From an uncultured Eubacteriales bacterium (GTDB lineage: Bacteria; Bacillota; Clostridia; Oscillospirales; UBA644): a stretch of 64,000 bases of DNA. The notes below the pieces were generated by a model. That model saw only the letters and a program-made list of their open reading frames with translations, did no database searches and was not told where the DNA came from. This document shows, piece after piece, positions 51,278-59,917 of this stretch. The position numbers were made by a program, and so were the translations under genes. The stretch covers positions 15,343 to 79,342 of the forward strand of contig URFZ01000009.1 of NCBI GenBank assembly GCA_900547165.1, given 5' to 3'. Positions within the stretch are counted from its first letter, which is position 1. The number at the start of each line of letters is the position of its first letter.

Positions 51278-52300
51278 TCAGAATTTCAGTTCAAAAATTC
51301 CGCCGTCGAAAAATATCGGCTCTCCGTTTTCGTCCTTATAAAACGACACTTTTTCCGTGCCGACATTTTTGAAGCCGAGCGCGGACAACAGGTGAACGGA
51401 CGGCGTGTTGTTTATTGCCGTTCCCGCAAAAAACGTTCGTACACCGTGTTCTTTGAACTGCTTGATTAAGGCAGAAAGGCTTTCTTTTGCGTACCCATTG
51501 CCGTGATACGCGGAGTTGAAAGCGTATCCTATTTCATATCCGTTTTCACGAGCGTTGAACGCCGCATAACCGATAACTTTTTCACCGAGAAGTATTGAAA
51601 AAAACTGATGTTCGACGTTGTTGTTTGCCTGCGCCCACCGCGCTATTCTTTGTTTGACATCTTCTTCGTTCGTTGAGTGCGGTATATCGTATTGCGCGTA
51701 CGGAGATTTTGAAAAGTCAATCCATATTTCGCGAATGTCGCGCCAATCGTCTGCGGCGGTTTTTCTTATCGTAAGGCGATTCGTTTTTACCCGAATATCA
51801 ATGTTGCGAAGACTTTCGAGCATCTCAAATCTTTCTTTTGATATTTTGTAATATCGGAAAATGCCCTCTTCTTTTATGAATTCAAATCCGACTTTTTCAA
51901 GAACGTGTTGGCTTCGTTTGTTTTTCAAAACAGCATCTGCGAAGACTGTTTCAAGTCCGAGGTCTCCGAACGCATATTGTAACATAAGTCTTTCCGCAAG
52001 AGTTCCGTAACCTTTGTTTTTACAGCGGTCGTTTTGCAGGTGAACAGACAATTCTCCGCGCTTTTCTGCTGTATTTATATGCTTAATGCATATTTCTCCG
52101 ATAGGGCGTCCTGCTTCTGTGATGATGAATGCTTTGCGTGTGGTATCCGCAGATATCCTTTCAAAGTATGCATTCACTTTTTCTTCATCATAACGGTATT
52201 CGGAAAACTTTGACATATCCATATAAATATCGGAATCGCTCTCAAAGTCTTTGAAATACTCTCTTATCAAATCTTGTGTGATTTTTTTTAATTCAATCAT
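51278..52300 (-). CDS. Double GNAT acetyltransferase (RimJ/RimL-like)
   Basis: 340 residues built from two GNAT domains (about 1-165 and 168-340). Acetyl-CoA loops can be seen in each: NDRCKNKGYGTLAERLMLQ and NSAYHGNGYAKESLSALI, each followed by the xNxxSxxxLxxxGF-type motif (NKRSQHVLEKVGF; NTPSVHLLSALGF). Such enzymes acetylate protein N-termini or small amines; the target is unknown. The gene overlaps the upstream elaA-like gene by eight bases and is the last gene of the operon. Confidence 0.82.
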   Translation of the reverse strand: MIELKKITQDLIREYFKDFESDSDIYMDMSKFSEYRYDEEKVNAYFERISADTTRKAFIITEAGRPIGEICIKHINTAEKRGELSVHLQNDRCKNKGYGTLAERLMLQYAFGDLGLETVFADAVLKNKRSQHVLEKVGFEFIKEEGIFRYYKISKERFEMLESLRNIDIRVKTNRLTIRKTAADDWRDIREIWIDFSKSPYAQYDIPHSTNEEDVKQRIARWAQANNNVEHQFFSILLGEKVIGYAAFNARENGYEIGYAFNSAYHGNGYAKESLSALIKQFKEHGVRTFFAGTAINNTPSVHLLSALGFKNVGTEKVSFYKDENGEPIFFDGGIFELKF

Positions 52301-52739
52301 TTTTCAGTGTCCTGAACATTTTTATATGTTCAATTCCCGCTTCTTCGTAGACATTGCCTTCTGTGACAAATCCCATGATTTCATAAAATTTACGGGCGTG
52401 CGCCTGCGCGCTTATTTCCACCGTGTCGGCGTCAAAGACGTCTTTTGCGGCTTGCAGCGCGGCTTTTACCACCGCCGCCCCGAGTCCTTGTCTGCGTTTT
52501 GCCGCAACTATGCGTCCGAAAGAAACTTCATCGTGCAAAACGCCTTTCGGCAACATTCGCAGACACGCTTCCGTGCCGTTTTCGTCGGTCAGAAAAATGT
52601 GATATGCAACCTTATCAAATCCGTCAAGGTCGGGTTCGGAACATCTCTGCTCAAACGTGAAAACACGTTCTCGGAGTTGCAGTATACCGTAAAGTTCTTC
52701 GGGGGTAAGTTCGTTGAAATGTTTTACAGTTGTCTTCAT
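52293..52739 (-). CDS. elaA: ElaA-type GNAT acetyltransferase
   Basis: 148 residues. LYGILQLRERVFTFEQRC and LPKGVLHDEVSFGRIVAAKRRQGLG are characteristic of the ElaA family; the acetyl-CoA loop is RRQGLGAAVVKAAL. It is a cytoplasmic acyltransferase of unproven substrate. It starts two bases after the rqcH stop, so it is translated with it. Confidence 0.85.
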   Translation of the reverse strand: MKTTVKHFNELTPEELYGILQLRERVFTFEQRCSEPDLDGFDKVAYHIFLTDENGTEACLRMLPKGVLHDEVSFGRIVAAKRRQGLGAAVVKAALQAAKDVFDADTVEISAQAHARKFYEIMGFVTEGNVYEEAGIEHIKMFRTLKND

Positions 52740-52741
52740 TT

Positions 52742-54499
52742 TTATTCTCTCGGCTTTTCCTTTGCGGTTACGACCGCAGTTGTGTAGTTGACGTATATAA
52801 CTTTTCCGGGGCGCGCGCCGCTCGGCTTTTTAACGTTTTTGACTTCCGTATAATCGACTTCGACCTTTGCGCCCGCATCTGCGGAACTGAATGTCGCAGC
52901 AAGCACGGCTGCTTCTTCAAGCGTTGAATCGGGCGGCGTCTTTCCGTCCGTCACCACAACTACATGGCTTCCCGCATAGTTTTTGATATGGAACCAAATA
53001 TCGTGCTTGTCTGCAATTTTCAGCGTCAAAGCGTCGTTTTGGAGATTGTTTTTGCCTACAAGAATTGTGAAGCCGTCGGTGGACTTGTATTCGGACGGCT
53101 TGCAGGTCTCGGGCTTTTTCTGTCTTTGAGTTTTTTGTTTTCCGCGCTGTTTTACATAGCCCTGTTCGGACAATTCTCTGCGTATCTGTCCGAGTTCCGC
53201 AACGGAATCGGCATTTTCCACCGAACTGCGAACGGATTCGAGGTATTCGATCTCCGAAAGCGCTTCGGGAATCTGCTCCGCCAGCATTTTTTTCGCTGTT
53301 TGCGCTTTTTTGTAAAGTTTATAGTATTTCTGCGCGTTTGCGGTGGGGGAAAGTCTCGGATCGAGTTCCACGGTACATTCCGTCGGCTCTTCCGCATAAT
53401 AATCCACAAGACGAGCCGTTTTTTCTCCGCCTTTCAGCAGATACATATTCGACGTTATAATATCACCGTAACGCTTGAATATGTCTGCTTTTTCGCATTC
53501 TTTCAATTCGCCTCTCTGCGCTTCGACCTTGCGGCTCAAACGGGAAATGACCGTCGCTATGAGTTTTGTCATGTCCGAGGACGACCGTTTGATATGTTCC
53601 GCCGCCGCTTTTACGGAAAAGTATCTTTCCACGGCTTCGGACGCGCTTATTTCGGATATCTTTTTTGCCGCAGAACCATATTGTTCTATGTCAAAGCAAT
53701 AGTATTCAAGCGGCTTGTCGGAGTAAAGAAAAACGGGTGAAAACCGCTCGTTTTCAATATTGCTTCGCAATTCGAGCAAAAAGTCTGCGAGTTTTTCGAA
53801 TTCTCCGTCCGAAAGTGACGCAATATCCGCATCCGTAGCGCCCTTGCAACTGAAAGCCGCTTCGCGTCCGAGCAGGGGAGCGACACCGAGAAATTTTTCG
53901 CATATACGCTTGTCTATGCGCCCCGCACGTTCCCGTTCAAGCGTGCTTTTGATGTCTGCCGACAGAAGGTCTCCTTTGTCCTGTGACGGCGGAAGCGTAT
54001 AAGTCAGCCCCGGGAGAATCTGTCTTTTCTCCGATGACGAAAAATCCACCTGATGAACCGCATCGTAAATTTTGCCGTTCTCGTCCGTAAAAACTATATT
54101 GCTGCAACGCCCCATGATTTCTATTGTGAGGCGGTTGGTCACGGTTTCGTAAAGCTCCGTGCTGCATTCAAAATCAAGATGAAGCACTCTTTCAAGCCCC
54201 GGCTGCGACGCTCCGATAAACTTCGCGCCCGTCAGCCTTTTGCGCAGAAGCATACAGAAATTCGGCGCGACAGGCGGGTTCTCTTTTTTCGTCTGCGTCA
54301 GGTGTATTCGCGCCTGTGATGGGTTGGAAGAGAGCAAAAGCGTTCTGTTGACGTTGCATTTGTTTGTCTTATCAAACGCTCTGAATCTAATATTTATTTC
54401 GTCGCGTTCGGGTTGGGTAATCTTGTCAACCTTGCCGCCCGCGAGTTTTTCGTTCAATTCCGCACAAATGCTGCGGAGCATAATTCCGTCAAATGCCAT
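52742..54499 (-). CDS. rqcH: Ribosome quality-control factor RqcH (NFACT family)
   Basis: 585 residues. The N-terminal NFACT-N domain begins MAFDGIMLRSICAELNEKL; helix-hairpin-helix and coiled-coil regions fill about 290-440; the C-terminal NFACT-R domain (about 480-575) has LVGKNNLQNDALTLKIADKHDIWFH. RqcH binds stalled 50S subunits and directs Ala-tailing of nascent chains. At the site where the family usually has Asp-Arg, this protein has Glu103-Arg104 (GLERVLHLDF), a mild change. It starts one base after the nif3-like stop. Confidence 0.92.
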   Translation of the reverse strand: MAFDGIMLRSICAELNEKLAGGKVDKITQPERDEINIRFRAFDKTNKCNVNRTLLLSSNPSQARIHLTQTKKENPPVAPNFCMLLRKRLTGAKFIGASQPGLERVLHLDFECSTELYETVTNRLTIEIMGRCSNIVFTDENGKIYDAVHQVDFSSSEKRQILPGLTYTLPPSQDKGDLLSADIKSTLERERAGRIDKRICEKFLGVAPLLGREAAFSCKGATDADIASLSDGEFEKLADFLLELRSNIENERFSPVFLYSDKPLEYYCFDIEQYGSAAKKISEISASEAVERYFSVKAAAEHIKRSSSDMTKLIATVISRLSRKVEAQRGELKECEKADIFKRYGDIITSNMYLLKGGEKTARLVDYYAEEPTECTVELDPRLSPTANAQKYYKLYKKAQTAKKMLAEQIPEALSEIEYLESVRSSVENADSVAELGQIRRELSEQGYVKQRGKQKTQRQKKPETCKPSEYKSTDGFTILVGKNNLQNDALTLKIADKHDIWFHIKNYAGSHVVVVTDGKTPPDSTLEEAAVLAATFSSADAGAKVEVDYTEVKNVKKPSGARPGKVIYVNYTTAVVTAKEKPRE

Positions 54500-54500
54500 A

Positions 54501-55265
54501 TTACACCGTTAAAATGCTGTCCGTGTGAACCGATGAAACTTCAAATCTAACCTCGGGAAGTCTTTCCGAGAGTTTGTCCCGAAGAGCCTGTACAACGGGA
54601 TTTTCCGTAGCAAAATGTCCCGCGTCGATAAGGTTTATCCCGATATTTTTCGCGTCGAGGAAATGATGGTATTTCACATCTCCCGTCACGAATGTATCCG
54701 CGCCCGCTTTGAGCGCGTTTTCAATGTCGTCCGCGCCCGCGCCGCCGATAACAGCAACTTTTTTGACCGCTTTTTCCGCGTCCGCGTATCTGACGCAGTT
54801 CGCCGTCAGCGCGTGTTTTACTTTAATCGCATAATTGTGTATGTCCGTTGCCCTCGGAAGCGTTCCCATTCTGCCTATCGGAAGTCCCTCTCCGTCATAC
54901 AATATTTCAATATCGCCTTCGACGCCGACAAGCCGTATAAGCAGATCGTTTACACCGCCGTTTGCGCAGTCAAGGTTTGTGTGAGCGCAAATCGCACAAA
55001 GCCCGTTTTTCATCAGTCCGTAAACGGGATTTTCCGGGTGAATGTTTTTCAGCGGTCTGAAAATAACGGGGTGATGGGAAATTATCATCTGCGCGCCTAT
55101 CGCTTTTGCTTCGTTTATGACTTCGGGGGTGATGTCAAGGCTGACAAGAGCAAAGTTTATATCGGCATTTTCGTCGCCGACAAGAAATCCGGGATTATCG
55201 TATGATGCGTGAACTTCAAACGGCGCGATCTCATCTATCGCCTTGTATATTTCTCTTGCTTTCAT
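54501..55265 (-). CDS. Nif3-like dinuclear metal-centre protein
   Basis: 254 residues of the NIF3/GTP cyclohydrolase I type 2 family. Metal-binding motifs: ISHHPVIFRPLK, CAHTNLDCANGG and, near the end, DAGHFATENPVVQAL. Members form hexameric rings with two metals per subunit; proposed roles differ and none is settled. ATG 55265 overlaps the trmK stop (ATGA), so the frame before it is not used. trmK-nif3 pairing is common in Firmicutes. Confidence 0.9.
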   Translation of the reverse strand: MKAREIYKAIDEIAPFEVHASYDNPGFLVGDENADINFALVSLDITPEVINEAKAIGAQMIISHHPVIFRPLKNIHPENPVYGLMKNGLCAICAHTNLDCANGGVNDLLIRLVGVEGDIEILYDGEGLPIGRMGTLPRATDIHNYAIKVKHALTANCVRYADAEKAVKKVAVIGGAGADDIENALKAGADTFVTGDVKYHHFLDAKNIGINLIDAGHFATENPVVQALRDKLSERLPEVRFEVSSVHTDSILTV

Positions 55266-55942
55266 ATCTCTTTTTCCAACCTCTCGCATATTTTTCTTTG
55301 TTCCGCTATGGACTCTTCGTCTTTGTTCTCTGCTTTTTCAAGTCCGTTCAACCTCTTTTTGACCGCTTGCAGAACCTTTTCTTTGTATTTTACCGCATCC
55401 GAATCCTTTTTTGCAAGCAGGGGAGCGGAAATGTATATTTCAACGGCTTCCGTCGGCTGTATTTGCTCCGACTTTACCGCTCTGATAACGCTGTAAATAC
55501 GTCTGTCTTCGCTTACCGCAACTTCGTCCTCAATAAAAAAATTGTTATTGTACAGGAATTTTCTCAATTCCTCCGCCTTTGACATCGGCTGCAGTATCAC
55601 GGCTTGTCCGACGGGCAGGGGATTTGCCTCCAAAATCTGTGCTATTGTTTCGCCGCCCATACCTGCAACCGTTATTACGTCGCAGTTCTCGTTTATGTTT
55701 TTCAGACCGTCGCTCAAAACAGTCTCTATCCTGTCCGTTTTCCCGAGATGCTTTTCTATGTATTTCTCCGCTCGGCTCAACGGTCCCGTTGCCACGTCTG
55801 CGGCGATACATTTTTTGCATTTGTTTTCCGATATAAGAAATATGGGCAGATATGCGTGATCCGTTCCTATGTCGGCAACCGTTTCACGGTTTTCTATCAT
55901 ATCCGCAATACATTGCAGTCTCGGTGTCAATATCGGTTTCAT
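55262..55942 (-). CDS. trmK: tRNA m1A22 methyltransferase TrmK
   Basis: 226 residues. SAM motif I is VADIGTDHAYLPIFL, followed by CIAADVATGPLSRAEKYI and the catalytic-region VAGMGGETIAQIL. TrmK methylates N1 of A22 in tRNA-Ser, -Tyr and others in Gram-positives. No clear Shine-Dalgarno is near the ATG; instead a small hairpin GCCGC/GCGGC sits 10-24 bases upstream. First of the tightly packed trmK-nif3-rqcH-elaA-GNAT unit. Confidence 0.92.
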   Translation of the reverse strand: MKPILTPRLQCIADMIENRETVADIGTDHAYLPIFLISENKCKKCIAADVATGPLSRAEKYIEKHLGKTDRIETVLSDGLKNINENCDVITVAGMGGETIAQILEANPLPVGQAVILQPMSKAEELRKFLYNNNFFIEDEVAVSEDRRIYSVIRAVKSEQIQPTEAVEIYISAPLLAKKDSDAVKYKEKVLQAVKKRLNGLEKAENKDEESIAEQRKICERLEKEI

Positions 55943-56038
55943 AACTGTGTTGCCGCAAAAGGCGGCTCTTTCTTTTATTTTTTTTGAATATATGCAAATG
56001 CTTGTCTCTTACGGAACAGGAGATAATGAAGAGTATTT

Positions 56039-56713
56039 TTAATCCAAAATTTCGGTTACCGTCGCGGTTCTGTCCTTGACCCGAAAACTTATCTCACGTC
56101 CCGCAAACGTAAACCTGTAAATTCTTGTTTCGTCGTTTTGATATGACGGACGCGGGTCTTCCGCAATAATTCCTTTGATTTCCGAAAGAGTTTCTTCGTC
56201 AATGTCCCTTTTTATTTCGTCAGAGATTTCCACGTCAAGCCTGTAATCTCTCGCCCTGTCCGAAAAACCGCCGTTTGCGTCGGGTACTGTGTCAGCATGA
56301 GGTATGTACGGCTTTATATCGTAAATCGGCGTTCCGTCTTTCATGTCAATGCCGCCGACGGTCAAAATCCTGCCGAGTTTTTCATCTTCTTCGATTTTTT
56401 CGAGTTTTACGCAGGAAAGCCCGATAGGATTCGGTCTAAACGGTGAACGCGTCGCAAAAACACCGACGCGGACATTGCCGCCGAGCCTCGGAGGTCTGAC
56501 GGTCGGACTGACCTTATCTTTTTCGCTGTCGGAAAATTCCCAGATAAGCCACAGATGAGAAAATTCCTCTATCCCGCGTGTGAAGTCGGGATCTCTGAAC
56601 TCTTTTTCAAATATGATTTTTCCCTTTAATTCTGGAACTCTTCCGCTTTGTCTGGGAATGCCGAATTTTTCGGGAAAATCCGTTTTTATATGTGCAATGG
56701 GCTTTAATTTCAT
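56039..56713 (-). CDS. trmO: tRNA m6t6A37 methyltransferase TrmO (TsaA-like)
   Basis: 224 residues. IAHIKTDFPEKFGIPRQ, HLWLIWEF and TRSPFRPNPIGLSCVKL are hallmarks of the UPF0066/TsaA beta-barrel family; TrmO of E. coli methylates the t6A37 base of tRNA-Thr. Here it would work on the product of the TsaD pathway found at 23.4 kb. The C-terminal 50 residues form the second domain. It lies 96 bp upstream of trmK on the same strand. Confidence 0.88.
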   Translation of the reverse strand: MKLKPIAHIKTDFPEKFGIPRQSGRVPELKGKIIFEKEFRDPDFTRGIEEFSHLWLIWEFSDSEKDKVSPTVRPPRLGGNVRVGVFATRSPFRPNPIGLSCVKLEKIEEDEKLGRILTVGGIDMKDGTPIYDIKPYIPHADTVPDANGGFSDRARDYRLDVEISDEIKRDIDEETLSEIKGIIAEDPRPSYQNDETRIYRFTFAGREISFRVKDRTATVTEILD

Positions 56714-56768
56714 AACAAAGTAACTCTCATGGCTGAAAACGCTCAGCCTAAATACCGATTATTAAAAT

Positions 56769-56799
56769 AACGGCGGACAGACGCTTTCTGCCCGCCGTT
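56769..56799. terminator. Terminator between DUF1858 and trmO genes
   Basis: An 8-bp stem AACGGCGG/CCGCCGTT with three further pairs beyond one mismatch; T-rich on the plus-strand side and ATTTTAAT on the minus-strand side. The genes on both sides are on the minus strand, so it would end transcription of the DUF1858 gene. Confidence 0.65.
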
Positions 56800-56806
56800 T
56801 TTTCTT

Positions 56807-56998
56807 TTAGCCTACAACTTTGTTGAGCGCTTCAACGAGTTCGTCGGCGTCAATGCCGTGAACTTCGCTTGCACACTCAATGCTCTCACCTCTTGCAGAG
56901 GGACAGCCGAGACAGTGCATACCGAACGCCATAAACGTCTGTGCCGTTTCGGGATGAGCGTCAAGAACTTCGCCTATAAGCATATCCTTGTCTATCAT
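56807..56998 (-). CDS. DUF1858 small CxxC protein
   Basis: 63 residues, matching DUF1858 (PF08984): MIDKDMLIGEVLDAHPETAQ, then MAFGMHCLGCPSA with the CxxC motif, then an acidic helix ending EALNKVV. The domain is often fused to or found beside hybrid-cluster and other redox proteins, and a metal or redox role is suspected, not shown. ATG 56998 has AGGAGG upstream; the longer frame to 57097 overlaps the ROK-like gene and is not supported. Confidence 0.85.
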   Translation of the reverse strand: MIDKDMLIGEVLDAHPETAQTFMAFGMHCLGCPSARGESIECASEVHGIDADELVEALNKVVG

Positions 56999-57065
56999 TA
57001 TTTTTCCTCCTCTCGCGGGAGACTGCGCCGAAATGATTTTCTTTGCCGTCGTCCGTGATTGTCGT

Positions 57066-58433
57066 TTAGTGAAGTTTCGGAAGACTTGCCGCCGCAACGG
57101 ATTGTCCTACACGTCTGGACGATTCGTCGGGAATGTGGAGCTTCAACGTTTTCGCAAGTTCGGGGAAGTCCGTGTCAAGTACCTCGTTCGCCTTGTCAAG
57201 AATAATGTTTCCGCCCTCACCGGAAGTAACTCTTCCGAGAATAAGAACGTGTTTTATATCGTAGAATAACGAATAGTATGCTATCGCATAACCGAAATAT
57301 ACGCCGATGGTCTCGTAAATCTGCGCCGCTCTCTTGTCGCCCTCCGCATGGAGTTTCTGAACGACTTTGAGTTTTTCCGCAGGGGACAGCGTCGGGTCAA
57401 GTTCGATACCTGCCGCGGGAGCGAGTTTGATAACAGCGTCCTGAGAGAAGTATTTAACGCCGCAGCCGTAATCGCCCGACCATTCGTCAACCATAGCGTT
57501 TTCACAATAGTCTGCGGGAACGAACGCAAGTTCGTTGAGCCAGCCTGTGATGTTGCCGTTAAGGTCAACATATCCGCCAGCTTCGCTTGTGCCCATCGCT
57601 ATGCCGAGAACGCCGTTGTCGTCAAGGTTCATCGCACCCGCAAGAGCGGTAACGTCACCGTCGTTTGCAACAACTACGGGAACATCGCCAATTTCTTTTG
57701 CAACGTCGATGTACATATTCTTGACTTTCTTATCAAAGTCCTCTTTCGGAACTTTGAGAAAGAGGGAAGCCACCATTATGCGGTTGTCAACGTATACTCC
57801 CGCAGAACTTACGCCGATTGCGTCAACTCGCGGCATATGGGATGCTGCGGTCTTCATTGCGTCAAGAATGCCCTGATAGTGATAGTTCGGGTCGGAATTT
57901 GTCTTCGGAAACCAAACCACCTCTTCCGAATAAACGGGTTCGCCGTCTATGACCGCGCTGACCTTTCTGTCCGAGCCGCCCGCATCGAAACCGATACGGC
58001 AGCCGTCAAGATGTCTGCCTACGGGCTCGGAGTTTTCGTGCGTTTCGGGAACTTTGTCAAAATCAACGACTTCAACGCAGAACGGACGCTCATAAACCGT
58101 GCTCATAAAGTCAACGTCAAACGCGCGCAGACCGTTCTTCGTATACGCCTCTTTAATCTTTTCTCCGACAATCTTCGAGCCGCCGATAACTATCTTCCAA
58201 CCGCCTCTGACCCAAAGCAGGGATTTGGTCAGTCTTTCGATGAACTTGAAGTTCTCGTCGTCGTGACCCGTTCCGTCTTTGAAAATCTTTGTCTTAAAGG
58301 TCGAAATATGACCGTTATCTCTCTCCACGCTGATCGCTATGTCCTGCGCGCCTTCTTTTTCCGCCGCAGCAAGAAAATCGCGAACAACGAGAGCCATGGG
58401 CTGAAACTGCTTGTCTAAAACTGCCTTTACCAT
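57066..58433 (-). CDS. ROK/ASKHA-fold kinase-like protein with an extra N-terminal domain
   Basis: 455 residues. From about residue 147 the ASKHA phosphate loop appears as GFDAGGSDRKVSAVIDG, followed by VVANDGDVTALAGA and GIAMGTSEAGGYVD, as in ROK sugar kinases. The ROK zinc motif CxCGxxGCxE is missing, and about 145 N-terminal residues (IGGSKIVGEKIKEAY region) are extra. It may phosphorylate a sugar or act as a sensor. It follows the SIS gene by 25 bp, which points to an amino- or amine-linked sugar. I do not know a named orthologue. Confidence 0.65.
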   Translation of the reverse strand: MVKAVLDKQFQPMALVVRDFLAAAEKEGAQDIAISVERDNGHISTFKTKIFKDGTGHDDENFKFIERLTKSLLWVRGGWKIVIGGSKIVGEKIKEAYTKNGLRAFDVDFMSTVYERPFCVEVVDFDKVPETHENSEPVGRHLDGCRIGFDAGGSDRKVSAVIDGEPVYSEEVVWFPKTNSDPNYHYQGILDAMKTAASHMPRVDAIGVSSAGVYVDNRIMVASLFLKVPKEDFDKKVKNMYIDVAKEIGDVPVVVANDGDVTALAGAMNLDDNGVLGIAMGTSEAGGYVDLNGNITGWLNELAFVPADYCENAMVDEWSGDYGCGVKYFSQDAVIKLAPAAGIELDPTLSPAEKLKVVQKLHAEGDKRAAQIYETIGVYFGYAIAYYSLFYDIKHVLILGRVTSGEGGNIILDKANEVLDTDFPELAKTLKLHIPDESSRRVGQSVAAASLPKLH

Positions 58434-58458
58434 TTGAATTATACTCTCTTTTCTGAAA

Positions 58459-59499
58459 TTACTTCGTGACGGTTACTTTTTTGAGTCCTCGCGGAGCGTC
58501 GGGATTTCTGCCCTTAACGTTCGTCAGATTCGATGCAAAAAGCTGCGCAAACGTCGCAAAGCCGAATGCCGCTATCATATCGTTGCCTTTCGAATCGGGA
58601 ATCTTGAAGCTGACGGTTCCCTCTGCGAGAAGTTCGTCGTCGTCAGATACCATGAGCAGGTCTGCGCCCGCACCGTGAAGTTTTTCAATCATCTTTTTAG
58701 CGTCTTCCTTAACGGGGCCGCCGGGCATATACATAAATACGGGCATGCCGTCGTCAACCATTGCGAAAGGACCGTGGTGGAAGTCGGAAATGGGATAACC
58801 CTTTGCACGAACATAGTTCGTTTCCTGAATCTTCAAAGTGCCCTCAAGTGCAAGGGGATAGTTGATACCTCTCGAAAGAATGAAGCACTCGTTCATAAAT
58901 CTGTATCTCTTGGTGAGTTCCGCTATCTCGTCGTTCTTTGCAAGAACCTGTTCAACGTATGCGGGAACGGTTTGAAGCGCTTTAAGACCGTCTTCGTCGC
59001 CCGCCCACATGCAAGCGAGATTTGCAAGTATGTAAAGCTGTGTTCCGAAAGTTTTTGTTGCGGCAACGCTCTTCTCTTCGCCCGCATCGCAGTAGAGGTG
59101 ATAGTCAGCCGCATCCGCAAGCAGAGAACCGAGCGTGTTCGTTACGGTTACCGTAACAGCGCCGCTTTCTTTTGCCTGTTTGATAACTTCGTTTACGTCA
59201 GCCGCCGCACCGGATTGGGAAATACCGATAACGAGCATACCTTTGTAATTGATTTTTCCGCCGTAAAGGGTAGCGGTAGAGCAAGCCGAAAGTCCAACGG
59301 GAATGCCCGCTTTGGATTCAAGCAGATACTTGAAATAGATACCTGCATGGTCGGAAGTTCCTCTTGCGGCGATGATAACATTGTTGACGTTCGATGCTTT
59401 CAACTGCGCAACGAGTTTTTCGAGCGTCTCCTTATTATAATCGTAGCATTCTTTGAGCGCACGCGGCTGCTCAAAGATCTCTTTTTGCATCAGTGTCAT
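58459..59499 (-). CDS. SIS-domain sugar isomerase/deglycase (GlmS-C/FrlB-like)
   Basis: 346 residues made of two SIS domains as in the isomerase half of GlmS, without the glutaminase half. Motifs: ARGTSDHAGIYFKYLLE, GISQSGAAADVNEVIK and EEKSVAATKTFGTQLYIL, matching the GlmS-type phosphosugar site. Lone proteins of this type include fructosamine deglycase FrlB and amino-sugar deaminases. Together with the ROK-like protein it suggests use of an amine-linked sugar phosphate; no transporter is nearby. ATG 59499 with AAGGAG upstream. Confidence 0.85.
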   Translation of the reverse strand: MTLMQKEIFEQPRALKECYDYNKETLEKLVAQLKASNVNNVIIAARGTSDHAGIYFKYLLESKAGIPVGLSACSTATLYGGKINYKGMLVIGISQSGAAADVNEVIKQAKESGAVTVTVTNTLGSLLADAADYHLYCDAGEEKSVAATKTFGTQLYILANLACMWAGDEDGLKALQTVPAYVEQVLAKNDEIAELTKRYRFMNECFILSRGINYPLALEGTLKIQETNYVRAKGYPISDFHHGPFAMVDDGMPVFMYMPGGPVKEDAKKMIEKLHGAGADLLMVSDDDELLAEGTVSFKIPDSKGNDMIAAFGFATFAQLFASNLTNVKGRNPDAPRGLKKVTVTK

Positions 59500-59533
59500 G
59501 GAAAATGCACTCCTTATATTAAATAAAGTTTTT

Positions 59534-59884
59534 TTATTTATCGCTTGTTTTGTTTGCTCCGTTGTGACCGTGCACAGTTTGTGCGTTTTTCGGATAAAAC
59601 GGGTCTATCGCTTTGCCGAATATCGCTTTTGCCGAATACGGATTTTTATTTACTTTAGGCTTGTCCCGTTCCGAACCCGCTCTTGCGGAAAAGGATAGGA
59701 AAAGCGTCCAGAAAAGTATTCCGAACAGCCATATTCCGACAGCGCCCACCGCCCACCAATACGACAGTTTTATCCAGAAGTGGAGAACAAGCAGTATTGC
59801 CGCAGGCAAAAGCCATGTCAAGTTCAGAACAAGATTTATCAGCAGGGACAGGAACAGTCCGTGTCCCGTATTTTTTGTTTTCAT
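59534..59884 (-). CDS. Small membrane protein of unknown function
   Basis: 116 residues: two adjacent hydrophobic helices (about 12-35 and 40-64) and a charged cytoplasmic tail with NKNPYSAKAIFGKAIDPFYP. No family recognised. ATG 59884 follows GGGAGG seven bases upstream. It lies 33 bp after the PBP1A gene on the same strand and 34 bp before the SIS gene, so it may belong to either unit. Confidence 0.55.
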   Translation of the reverse strand: MKTKNTGHGLFLSLLINLVLNLTWLLPAAILLVLHFWIKLSYWWAVGAVGIWLFGILFWTLFLSFSARAGSERDKPKVNKNPYSAKAIFGKAIDPFYPKNAQTVHGHNGANKTSDK

Positions 59885-59917
59885 CAAAATGCCTCCCGCC
59901 GTTTTGAAACGGCTTTT

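Noticed and set aside
58923..59381. Short minus-strand frames inside the SIS gene as separate small genes
   Set aside because: They are shifted frames of the SIS gene itself without ribosome binding sites.
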